Position numbers and translations under genes: made by a program. Source: Larus michahellis (Eukaryota > Chordata > Aves > Charadriiformes > Laridae). From it: a stretch of DNA of 64,000 nucleotides. Below the pieces are notes generated by a model. The model saw nothing but the letters and a program-made list of their open reading frames with translations. It was not told where the DNA came from and searched no databases. This document shows, piece after piece, positions 1 through 10,390 of the stretch; the first letter of the stretch is position 1; each line of letters starts with the position of its first letter. The stretch is taken from the NCBI RefSeq assembly GCF_964199755.1, contig NC_133906.1:9982001-10046000 (forward strand), in the 5' to 3' direction.

Positions 1-3000
1 GGGCACTCGCAGGCTAATCCTCCCTCCAGAGCAGCTGCTATATTTAGGTATCTAAATGCAACAGAGCGGCTCTTTCCAAAAAAGAGTTAGTTTGGGTTAC
101 ATAAATACAGAGAGAAACTTGAAAGCTGTGTTTCCAGGTCCTTGCACGGCCATAAAAGCGAGCAGCAGAGATGGGGACGTTCTCCCCCCGAAAATCTGCC
201 TTTCATTTATTTTTGACTCAGCTGGATGTGGTTTCCAGCTCCTCTGGGCAGAGGGGCAGCAGGCGAGCGGCACAAGCTGGGACGAGGGAGCCTGGGCAAA
301 CGGACCCTCATGGGCAGCTCCTGGTCACCGTGGGGAGGCAGCGGCATGGGGGCTGCCAACGCATCCCATCCCAGGAGCGCTAACACAGGAACGGAGAAGC
401 CATCAGTGCAGGCAGGGCAGGCAGCACAACCGATAGCATGAGCAGGAGGAGTCAACAGAAGTAAATAAACGGAGCAGCTCCAGCGCTTCCCATCACTGTC
501 TGTCCTAACAGTCCCCCGCGACATCCCTCCCCAGCTCAGCAGCCGACTTCCTTCCTCCTGCATCCACTTCCACATCCCAAAGCCTCTCTGGTCCCACCAG
601 GAGGGGCGGCACGCGTGCACGAGCATGTCCCCCACACCTACGGCTGCGCACCCCAAGCCGCGGGGCTGCAGGGCAGGGGCTGTCCCTGCTCCCCAGCTCA
701 GCTGCTGGTACGAGCTGGTGGGGAGGGTTGGTTGCTGGTCATCAGCAAAGCCACGTCCCCCACCGCATGACAACATGCACCACAAGGGTTTCTGGGGACA
801 TGTACCACGTGCTTTCATTTTCAAAATATATATAAATAGACATACTTATTCTTTCCTAAAAGGACGTGGCCACAAGACCAAAACAAAAAAGCAGCTCAAA
901 TACCATCCAGCCTTTCAGCCTGAGAAAACCACAGTTCTCACAGGCTTGAGTTCTGTTACCTGGGAAATGGGTTTTATCACCCAAAACCCACATGCTCCCG
1001 CCTCCCGGTGGGGCCCACACAGAGACAGAAACTTCCTTTTTAAGAAAACCATTTGCAGTTTTTTCTTTTCATTATTAGCCCGGTTAGGTCGTGACTATCT
1101 GCGTGCAAGCCTGCTTGCAAGGAGGAACGATGCTGGTTGGTTTAAATCTCCAGCTCCGGCTATGCAGAGCCCTGGGGTTTATGCTGTTCAAGGGAAGGTT
1201 TAAAATCCTCCCGTCATTAAGATGCTGGAAGGTGGCTCTGAGCTGCACACACCTCACGCAGGCAGGGCGGCAGGCCCCAGAGCAGCGGGGGAAGGCAGGC
1301 AGCTAAGCAGCTGCGGTTTAAAGGGAGTCAACAGGAATGCAAGGTTTAATTAGCTTGAAGCCAAGGGCCATGGAAGTTGCAAATGTTTGCAGCGAGGCTG
1401 TGCGAGTCCCGGGAAATCAGGAGAGAGGGACTTGAGCGGGAACAAAGTTCGTCCTCTCCGTGCTGGGTGCCAGGTGAGCAACCTCTGTGTGGCAGCAGGA
1501 AAGGCCACCGCTGGCTCGCCTGGCACCAGCCACCGCACAGTCCCCGTGTCCTGCCCTGCCCTCCGCCAGCGCTGCCGGAGAGCAGGCAGAGCCCCGACCC
1601 CACCGGCACACGGGCAGCAGCTCTGCCCCTGCTCCGAGCCCACAGAGCGCACTCTCCGCCGGGGACATGCGCGAGGAGCCAAAAGTCCACGGCCACCACG
1701 GCCCTGCAGCCACCACGGCCCTGTGGCCACCACCCCACCCCCTGCACCCAGCGGGGACGGGATGCTGGCAGAGGGGCTGGCCTCTGCAGGGGACAGAGAT
1801 GCCAGAGCCTGCTCCTGCTTTGGTCTTCAAGGGGAGCTGTGCGAGTGCCATGTTTTACACCTCCAGCTCCTTGCTGTTATCCAGGCGGGGGTGTAAAACC
1901 ATCACCCCGGCTGCAATCAGCGCTGCTCTTTGCTCTAACCCAGCCTGGCTGCTGCGGGGCCGGCTGGAGCCCAGCCCCGTCAGCCTCGTGTGTGTGCAAA
2001 GGGTCATGGCAGTGTCCCGCTGGGATGTTTCCTGAAACACCCCACAGCTACACTTGCACTTTCTTCATTAAAAAAAAATAACCCGACTCGCTCCTATCTA
2101 GGCACTTTGGCTAAAGATGAAGCAAGAAAGGGCTCAGCAAGAAGGCTGCCGAGGCTGGGGGACAGGGACCACGCTGCCCGCTGCCGGCAGCAGCCCCTCC
2201 ACCCCAGCTCTGTGTCGAGGGACAGCTGGGGCTGCTGCAGCCTCGGGTCCCCTCAGTGGCAGGACAACCAGGTCCCCAGCTGTCACTTGCAGGCGGCGAA
2301 ACCTGCAGTCCCCCCTCATCCGGGCAGGAGGGAGGAAAAGAAACATGATTAGAGGCAGCTGGGCTTCCTTCCGTCCGCACGGCACAGCCGGCCGCCCCAG
2401 CATGCTGCTCCGGCAGCTACGGCCCCAGCTCAGCCTGTGCCGGGATGCTCTGCCATCTCCCCCTGCCACAGGATTTCCTTGCCCTTGATGCGCACGAAAA
2501 TTAGGAAATGAGGGTTCCTCGGGGAGTAGGTGGGGAAGGCAGCTTTTGGCGGCGGGAAAGGCTGACACTTCCCACACCCCTCGCCCGGCGTCAAACAGGG
2601 TCCTGCAGCCTCCCTAGACAAAGGCCAGGGAAGCAGAAGCGACAGCAGCGATGAACTTGCTGCAAACTGAAAGAGGAACGGAGGAGCCTGAGCGGTGGCG
2701 CTGGCTCAGCAGAAGGGGCTGGTGGGGCCGGCGAGCTCCCCGCTGCTACAGGCAGCGACCGCAGGGCGCAGAAGCGGCGCAGAGGAAGAATTTAGAAAAT
2801 GCATCTCAGTAAAGATACGCTGTCCTGACACCGTGGTCGCTGCAAGAGCTCCTGGAGGCACTCGTTTTATCCTCCGCCACCTCAGCACAAAAACATCCAT
2901 ATAAAGCATTTACCGCTGGGTCCCAGGGGAGGGGAGAAGTGTCACATCAGCCCTCCCGGCGCACCGGGGTCTCTCCTGCTTCATCCCCCAGTGCTCCCCC

Positions 3001-3438
3001 TCCCCAAGGGCAGAGGCCTCCTGCTCCCAGCTGCGAGGGCAAACGCCTGCCTGTGCGCTGCCTGGGTGGGCAGGGTGCCGTGGGAGGGGTGGGGATGCAC
3101 AGGCAGATATAAAAAGCTCCTGTGATACTTCAGCAGAATCCTCATCCTGCTCCCGGGGCACACGACGCTGAGGAGCATCCTCCCCCACACAGCCCTCCTG
3201 GCTCACGGGCTGGGGGCGCGGGGGACACTGGGGAGGGACCCAGCACCCACCGGCTTCGCCTGGGGACAGCAGGGCTGCAAGATAAGCAAAGCATTTTCCC
3301 TAAGCCCCACACAGCTGCCCAGGAGCCGGCAGCGATCAAAGGTTAGTCTGGCTACTGGATGGGGCCATCCCAAAGAGCCCCCAGGGCTGCCACAGTCTAC
3401 ACACCCCCCACCAGCAGACACCAGACTTGCCGCATGGG

Positions 3439-3462
3439 GAACCCCCCCCGGGGGGTTTCCAG
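3439..3462. repeat. short C/G palindrome
   Basis: A run of eight C followed by six G, flanked by GGAA and TTCC, makes a near-perfect small inverted repeat in PPARGC1B intron 1. It is a structural curiosity with no assigned function. Confidence 0.5.
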
Positions 3463-6400
3463 CTCTTAGAGGGCCAAAGGAGACTTCCAGCTTTTATTTT
3501 TCCTTAATTCTGAAGAGAACCGGTTTAACATAGCAATTCGCAGCAGCTCAGCCCTGGGGAGGTGCAACGAGATGGAGCAGGGTAAGGAGCGGGCTGAGGA
3601 GACCCTGAGCGCAGCCAGGTCTGTGCAAAGTCCTTCGGCATTTCTTGGAAGCTCGCACTATAAAAAAACCCAATAAATAAATAAACAATAAATTGTGAGC
3701 CAGAGCTCAGGAAAAGTGCTGAAAAGCAAAACGGACGAGCGATAAGGGAAAGGAAATGCATTGGCTGGACCATCACCCACTGCCTGCGGTGCGGCTGCCC
3801 CTGGAAGTAGGTCATTACCTCACCTGACCACCCACCCCATTAACTTCAACCTTTACACTCTGGCTCGTTACTACAAGCAGAGGCAGCTTAAAGCATCCTC
3901 TTCCAGGTGCTGGCAAGGGGGTGGCTCTCCAGGCAGCAGAGAGGTAGTGGGGACCTGCCCCCTCCTCCCCATCCCATGCGGGCAGGGGAGCCGGCTGCCT
4001 GCGCTGGGGGTGCTGCCCCAGCCCGTGTCCCCCAGGGAGGATGAGTGCCACGTGGCTGGGACCGCGGCGGTTGGCCCGGCATGGCCGTGCTGGCAGTGGC
4101 GGCTCCGGCGCGTGCAAAGTTCCCCCTCTGCTAAATCACTTCAGGCTGCCAAGCAGTCACGAGAAATATAAGCCCGCGCGGGGTTGCCATGGAGCGGGGC
4201 TCGGCTGCGGGAGCCCGCAGCAGATTCCTTCGGCAAACACGTTTGCCAACCGAGGCCCTGCCAGCACCTCGTGTCCCCGGCTTCTCTTGCCCCAGCTCCT
4301 TGGTGGTGGCGAGGGAGTACAAGTGTGGTCCCAGCGGAGCCTTATCTCTGGGGACAGCCCTTTCCCAGCAGAGCCAGGCCCCCCCCCCGTGCTGGAGAGC
4401 CCCACGGGGCGCTTGGGCTCAGAGTGCCTTGCAGGGACGGTGCCCCTCGCCCCGGTGACGCCACCTCCCCAAGGCCATGGGCAAGCAGAAGGAGCGGTGT
4501 CTTTGGTGGCGTTTGCCCTGCAGGCACCGGGCGGCAAAGGCACGGGCTGTCCCCACACTCCACCTCCGCTCCAGTTGGATGGGTGACATCCCTGAGCTCC
4601 CGTGGGTGCTGGCACGTGCTGGCCAGGGGAGAACATGCCCTTGTTGGCACTCTGCCTGCTGGCAACACAGGACTCTGCCACCAGCCGGCCCCCAACCCCT
4701 CCAAGAGAAATCTCGGAGCGTGGAGGGCTCCTGTGCCTCGGGACCAGCAGGCAGCAGTGGCCGGCAGCGCAGCAAATGGCCTGCTAGGAGCAAACCTGAG
4801 GCATCCCCGTCCCCAGCCCCGTACTGGGGACCACGAGACCCATTCCTCCAAGCCAGGAAGGGGTTTGGGGCAGGAAGGGCATCCCCCAGGCATTTTTCAC
4901 TGGACAACCGACAGCGCTGAAGTGCTGGAGCAAGTGGAGTTTCTAACTACAAAGAGGCTTTTGACATTGGAAAGGTTAATGTGGGAGAGAGATCCGTCTC
5001 CTTGACAAAGCTCCCTTTGCTGGAGGCACTAGGTTAAGACCTTAATTATTCACCTGTTGGAGATGTGCCTTTCCATTACGGCATGAGACCGGGGCAGGGA
5101 TGTGCAGGCAGGAGGGAGGAAAGCCCATGGCATGGGGCAGCCCCAGAGCCCGGCCAGGGTGGGGAGCACCGGGGTGTCTGGTCAAAAGCCGGGGGGTGAA
5201 GGCAGATGGCTGTGCGGGCAGGCTCTCCAAGGGGCCAGATTTCAGACCAGCCCTCCTTTCCCCGCGCCGCTGCTCCCTCCCGCCGCTCCCTCCCAGCTCG
5301 GAGCAGCAGGCTCAGCAGCACGCCACACTCGCCATCTCCCGCAGCCAGCTCTGCGGCGCGGACGGCTGCCGGCATCCCCAGCAACCACCACCCCCTGCTT
5401 CGCAAACTGACCGCGTGGCCTCTGCCAACTGCCACCGTGGGTAACCGCCACCGCGCCACAGCCTCCTCGCAGGGCCTCACCGGGGAGCGAGGGGGGGTCT
5501 CCAGCCCCGGCGATGCTGCAGCCCTTCGACCAACGCTGCAGCAAATGCAGGCAGGCTGAGGATAACGCTTTGCACAGGCCCTTGGGCTGTCTCAGACATC
5601 CAGACTCCCCTCCCAAAAATCTTTGAGAGACAAGCCACAGAAAAAGCAGAATATCCGTCTGCTCAGCAAGGACTATCAGAAATTAGGGACGCATCCCCAC
5701 TTCTTTACTAACAGTAATAACCCACCCGATGGACCGCTTTTCCACCGAGGGCTTCCCTGTGCCTTCTGCACTCGTCCATGGATTAAGCTGTTAGCAGGAG
5801 GCTGAGAAGTTAAAGAGGGAATATTGTATTTCAGTTAATGTGATCTTTAAGCATCTCTCTGAAAAGCAGCCTGGTTTGGGGGTTTTTCCCCTCCTGCCGT
5901 TGCACTTTGTTTGGGGTTTTTAAAGAAATCGAAGCATAAGAGTCGAAGTGCTCCTGCCTCTCGCAGGGATGCTGAGAGTCGCCGGCCGCCCTGCGCTGCT
6001 CGGGGCAGAGCTGCCCGGCTGGCACTCTCCGGCGCCTGGTGCCAGCACACCAACCAGCTCCAGCCAGCTTCATACCTCTGAGCGGCACAGGGTTGCACAA
6101 AATGGATTAAGTGGGCCCAGAAATGACGCGTTTGGAGTTGCAGCAAAACAAAATCACCTTTTTTTGTTGTTAGAAAGGGAAAAGGAATTGGCAGGAGAAA
6201 GGCAGGTATCAAGTGAAGAACCCTGATTTTCTTTCTGTAGCAATGCAGGTACCATGTGAATCATCGCTGTCCTCGATATGTAAATAGAGGTTAGCAGGCA
6301 TCCTCAGAAAAAGCCCATGTAATTAAGGGACTGATGCAAATATCCATGTCAAACCTTCACTGTCCATCTCCCCGAGAACCCTCCCAAGGATTCCTCCACC

Positions 6401-8403
6401 GGAGAGAAGGGATCGCCTGGCACCTGCGCGCACCCAACTGCACCTTTCTCCAAACCTACTGCGAAAGCAAGGACTGGGGAGGAGCACGGGGGAGAGAGGA
6501 GGAGAGTCAGAGTTCCTCAAGATTTCCACGAAGGAAATGGCTAATATTTGTGATCTCATGGCCTCCTGACATTGTAGCCTCTCAGGATAATCTGATCTCG
6601 TGCTGGTGCACCGGGGACTTTGCGGAAGCAGCTTTCGGGCTTCATTGAGAAGTCAGTAACCCAGTTGTAAGCAGAGGCTCGTACAGTAGTAATGGGGAGA
6701 GACGTCAGCGGCCAGCCCGGGACCGCCTCCCGCTCCGAGTTATAAAGCAGGCATGTGACAGCAGCCAGGGCTGGAGCCTTCCCTGCAGTTTCATCAGAGG
6801 TTAAGGTACAAGCACAACACGCGCTTACAACTTCAGGCGTTTCTTAAGCAAATGCATGCAAATCATAGCTAGCAGCGAGGGGGGCTTTTTTATTTTTTTC
6901 TTCCTTTTTTTTCCCTTTTCTTTTTACCCCAGCCTTTAACCCCTCTGCGCACGTGGGGGCAGAGAGGAAATGCAGTTATGAGGAGCAGGCACGGGGCAGG
7001 AGAGCAAACGCCAGCTGCGCGCCGCTGCTGAGGGAGCCTGCAGCGGGGCTGCAAACATCCCGTTGCTGCTCCGCACATCATCCACCCCGCAGACGTCAGA
7101 CGAGCACGAACTCTGCACGCTACCCACTCCGCTCCCCACAGTATAGCGCACGGATGGGAGAGGGAGAGAAAAAGAGAGTTCGAGCGCAGCAAACCATATT
7201 TTAAGAGATGCCATAAAAACGGTCTTGTTTCACCACAGGCCATTTCGCAGTCCCAAATTTTGCAGGGGATGTTCACAACATGGTGGTTTTGCACTAGAGA
7301 AAGATGACAATTCTCGGGATCTTTTCCCCCCTGCCTTAGCAGTCCCTTTTTAGAATAAGATTCCTAGGTTGGCATGTCAAACGCTGACCAAAAAAGCGAA
7401 ATGCAACAAGCCTCGAGATGCGTGCTGCAATCACGGGAGCTTTTCATTTCACGTTAAGCATGCGGAGAACAGGCAGGTTATTGCAGGGAAGCGGAGCCAA
7501 GGAACTTTCACCCGCTCAGGGAGCAGTGGGGCCGGGGGGTGCCACAGCTTTCCTGCCGTACTGCCTGGGGATGACATCCCACACAACCAGCCTCCTCGTC
7601 TCCAGCCGACCGTTCCCTCAGCAATAATAAATCCGTCCAAATCAGAAAACGCAAACCGCTTACAAAATCTTCTCGGCCCACTTCTCACCCTTCCTGACCC
7701 TTCTGCTGTAATCAACCTGTCAGCAGCTCTTCGTTAACGACCGAAGCCGCCGCCTCCCCCTTGCTCTGCGCCCCCCCCCAGCAACCTGCCCGGGTCCCAT
7801 GCCAAGCCGGAGCACTCTGGAGCTGGTGCATGCGAGGAGAGGCGCCGGGACTACATCAATCTAGCTGGTGGCAAGACCTGCCTGGTTCTGTCTGGCACAC
7901 GCACCAGGGGCAAATCTGATTTACCGAGTCTTGAGACCTTATTTGTTTTGAACCCAAACAGCAGGATTAGTCCCCGTCCTGCGTCCCCGCACACACGCTC
8001 CGGCTGTTTGCAATCCCGGAGCTAAACTGGTGAGAGAGCAAGGGTTGGGATGAATGTGCTAGCTTCACAATCGAAGCTATTTTGTAATCTGTGGTTATGA
8101 AAGTGAAGGGCTGGAGGGGTGATATATAACTACAGAAAACTCTTCCCACTTGCACCAGCCTCATCAATCCGACTGGGAAATGCGCGGTTGTGCTCCAGAT
8201 CAGTCAACGGCTCGTTGCTACTGCCCGGCTTATTGTATAGCGCTTCTCTTCCACCCCCCAAAATGGAAAAGCATGCAAGCCCTATAGCCAGCACGGCTCG
8301 CTCTCGTGATCGTGCGGGAGCTGCCAAGGAGCCTTAATCTGATTTTAATCCCCAGCTCCGTCCAAAAGGGAGCCCATCCAGATTTCGGAGCCGCCGACTC
8401 GCA

Positions 8404-8640
8404 GCACCAAGACCCCTCTCCCTGCCAACCACCCCCCCCTACCCTCCCCCCACCCCACCCCCTTCCCCAAACCTCCATCCCCCAAGATCCCAGCCCGTAT
8501 GCGTGTAACTGACGCTCGGCATGACTCATCCCACAGCCCGGCTCTTATCAGCCCCCACCGCGCAGCCCCCTGCGGAGCCCACCCCCCCCCCCTCCCCCCC
8601 CCACGCCGCCCTGCACCGCGGCATCCCCCTCCCCACCTTT
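8404..8640. repeat. C-rich tract with long C homopolymers
   Basis: The plus strand carries repeated C runs, including 11 C and 9 C separated by one T at 8582-8602. On the minus strand, which is the transcribed sense of PPARGC1B, this becomes a series of G runs that could form G-quadruplexes in the nascent intron RNA or the displaced DNA strand. Low-complexity DNA of this kind is also where assemblies and read depth fail, so exact run lengths should not be trusted. Confidence 0.7.
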
Positions 8641-8648
8641 GCAGCGGG

Positions 8649-8678
8649 GTGTGTGGGTGTGTGTGTGTGTGTGTGTGG
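8649..8678. repeat. GT dinucleotide microsatellite
   Basis: About 30 bases of almost pure GT repeat, interrupted by one GGG, lie in the first 500 bases of PPARGC1B intron 1. It is likely length-polymorphic and can adopt Z-DNA. Confidence 0.9.
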
Positions 8679-8777
8679 AGGCTGTTTCAAAGGGGAGGGG
8701 GGGGCGTACCAAAACCCATCAACCCATCAACTTCTCCCCCCACCCCCCCAAAAAAAAATTCCCTGCAGAAAAAGGAT

Positions 8778-8813
8778 GGGGGGGGGGGGAAGGATGGGGG
8801 GGGGGGGGGGGGG
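8778..8813. repeat. Two long G homopolymers (12 G and 18 G)
   Basis: A run of 12 G (8778-8789) and a run of 18 G (8796-8813) are separated by AAGGAT. They are strong candidates for a G-quadruplex on the plus strand. Such runs are frequently miscounted by sequencing. Confidence 0.85.
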
Positions 8814-8974
8814 CTCGCGCGGGAGTCCACGTGCGAGTGGTGCTGAAAAGCGCCGGCGGGGGCTGCGGGGCTGCTGCCGCGCCGGGGCCGCCCCGAAGCC
8901 ACGGGGATGGGCGCGGAGAGAGCCGCGGAGGGCGGCAGGGCTCTCTGCGCATCCGTGGAGCAAACGGGACCCCC

Positions 8975-9077
8975 GCAGATCCTCCGGGCACCTGGGGGAA
9001 GAGCCGGTCCCCGCACCCCCCCCCCTCCGGGGGGGGTGCGGGGACCGGCTCTTCCCCCAGGTGCCCGGAGGATCTGC
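8975..9077. repeat. Perfect 49-bp inverted repeat (foldback) with 5-base loop
   Basis: Bases 8975-9023 are the exact reverse complement of 9029-9077, leaving a five-base centre at 9024-9028. The arms are non-repetitive, GC-rich sequence (for example GCAGATCCTCCGGGCACC at the outer end), not a simple repeat. The foldback begins about 70 bases inside intron 1 from the PPARGC1B donor. Perfect identity means either a very recent event, strong constraint, or an artefact of assembling a GC-rich CpG island. Confidence 0.95.
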
Positions 9078-9146
9078 AAGGGTCTGCCGGCTTGCACCGC
9101 GCTGGGGAGCCGGACAGCAGAGCCCCCCCACCACCGCCCTCCCTAC

Positions 9147-9230
9147 CTGGCTGTCAGCGAGGTAACTGAAGACGAAGGAGGAGAGATCCTCATCGAGCAG
9201 AGAGCTGCAATCCGGCCCCGGCTCCGCCAT
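9147..9230 (-). CDS. PPARGC1B: PPARGC1B first coding exon (PGC-1beta N-terminus), partial gene
   Basis: This exon encodes the first 28 residues of PGC-1beta, the nuclear coactivator of ERR-alpha, NRF1 and PPARs. PGC-1beta drives mitochondrial biogenesis, fatty-acid oxidation and SREBP-linked lipid synthesis. The peptide begins MAEPGPDCSSLLDEDLSS and continues to YLADSQ. It is collinear with the mammalian PGC-1beta start (LLDEELSSFFLNYLADTQ), which separates it from PGC-1alpha. The ATG at 9230 is in good context, and the exon ends in CAG followed by the donor GTAGGG. The length is 84 bases, so the splice phase is 0. The remainder of the gene lies to the left, outside the window. The neighbour order with ARHGEF37 and CSNK1A1 independently supports the call. 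An upstream ATG at 9268 opens an overlapping frame and may reduce translation. Confidence 0.93.
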
Positions 9231-9411
9231 CTTCCACCTCCGGCTGGAGCTGAGGCGGCACCGAGCATGCAGCAGGCGCGGCGGCGGCGGCGGCAGCGGC
9301 GGCGGGGAGCCGGGCGGCCGGCGGGGCGGAGCCGCCCGTAGCCCCCGCCCGCCGGCTGCGGGAGCCGGGAAGGGCGGTGGAGCTCTTGGGGGGTGGGAGG
9401 GGGCAGCCGGC

Positions 9412-10390
9412 GTTGCAGAGTGCCCCGTGGGGTGCGCAGCCACGCGTGGGGCGCAGGCAGGTCCCTGCAGGACACGCACCCACCCAGTGCGCCCACTTCA
9501 GCCACCGCCGTGGGCGCTTTAGAAGCGCCGGCCCTTAAAAGCGGGGGCACCCAGCAGCACCAGGCACCACTCAACAGTCCCTAGGGCACCCCGAGTTGAG
9601 GTATATAAACCCTGAGTGCAGCATGTTGGGCTGAGGCGGGTTGGGGGGGACATAACATCTGCAGTTGCAGAGCGTCCCCCAGGGTTTTCAACCACGCGTG
9701 GAGCACCAGCAGGTTCCTGCGGGACATGCACCCACCCGGTGCTCCCACTTCAATCACCGCTGTGCACGCTTTAGAAGTGCCAGCCCTTAAAAGTGGGGGC
9801 AGCCAGCAGCACCAGGCACCGCTCAGCAGTCCCTAGATCACCCCATGTTGCGATATATAAAGCCTGAGTTGGGCTGAAGGTCACATCCAGGCTCAGTGGG
9901 GGCTCACCCACGGTTGCAGCGTGGCCCGTGGGGTCTGCAGCCACACGGGGGGCACAAGAAGCTGCCCGTGTGACACACACCTACCCAGTGCACCCACTTC
10001 AGTCACCGCTGTTCACATTTCAGAAGTGCCAGCCCTTAAAAGCAGGGGCACCCAGCACCACCAGGCACCACTCAACAGGCCATAGACCACCTCGAGTTGA
10101 GATATATACACCCCGAGTTGAGGGTCACATCCAGGCCCAGTGGGGGGGACATCCATGGTTGCAGAGTGCCCTGTGGGGCTTGCAACAACAAGTGGGGCAC
10201 AAGCACCCTTCCACAGGACACACACCCACCTTAAGCACCACTGTGCACATCTTATAAGTGCCAGCCCTTAACGCTGGGGGCACTCAGCATCACCAGGCAT
10301 CAATCAACAGTCCCAGATCACCCCGCATTGAGATATAAACCCTGAGAGCAGCGTGTTGGGCTGATGGTCACATCCAGGCTCAGTGGGTCT
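9412..10390. repeat. Tandem array of four units of about 250 bp
   Basis: Four diverged copies begin with GTTGCAG at 9412, 9664, 9913 and 10158, giving periods of 252, 249 and 245 bases; the last copy fades at about 10,390. Every unit carries the same landmarks in order: a CACCCACC segment, GCCAGCCCTTAAAAG or a variant, CACCAGGCA, a TATATAAA-like box (9602, 9854, 10103, 10333) and GGGCTGA. The array sits immediately upstream of the PPARGC1B promoter. It does not resemble CR1 or any family I can name. It could be a local minisatellite or a lineage-specific satellite fragment. Confidence 0.9.

Larger units (their letters stand above)
1..9146 (-). other. PPARGC1B: PPARGC1B intron 1 (5' part, runs off the left edge)
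   Basis: Everything left of the exon 1 donor is read as the first intron of PPARGC1B on the minus strand. I see no minus-strand open frame resembling the second coding exon of PGC-1beta (the acidic LxxLL-bearing activation segment), so that exon lies outside the window. The stretch is GC-rich and has short open frames on both strands with no recognisable domain. Near the exon it becomes very rich in C and G homopolymers. The mammalian gene carries the miR-378a hairpin in this intron a few kb from exon 1. I looked for its mature sequence on both strands by eye and did not find it. No other RNA gene is visible. Confidence 0.8.
8490..9400 (-). promoter_or_regulatory. PPARGC1B: CpG-island promoter and 5' UTR region of PPARGC1B
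   Basis: The DNA around the first coding exon is dense in CpG, with GCC/CGG triplet repeats at about 9279-9305 just upstream of the start codon (in the 5' UTR on the minus strand). There is no TATA box at a suitable distance; this is a typical CpG-island start region. The transcription start cannot be fixed from sequence but should lie right of 9270. The start codon sits in a sequence reading AAGATGGCGGA (minus strand), which matches the YY1 core. An E-box CACGTG is at about 8828-8833, inside the intron. Confidence 0.7.
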
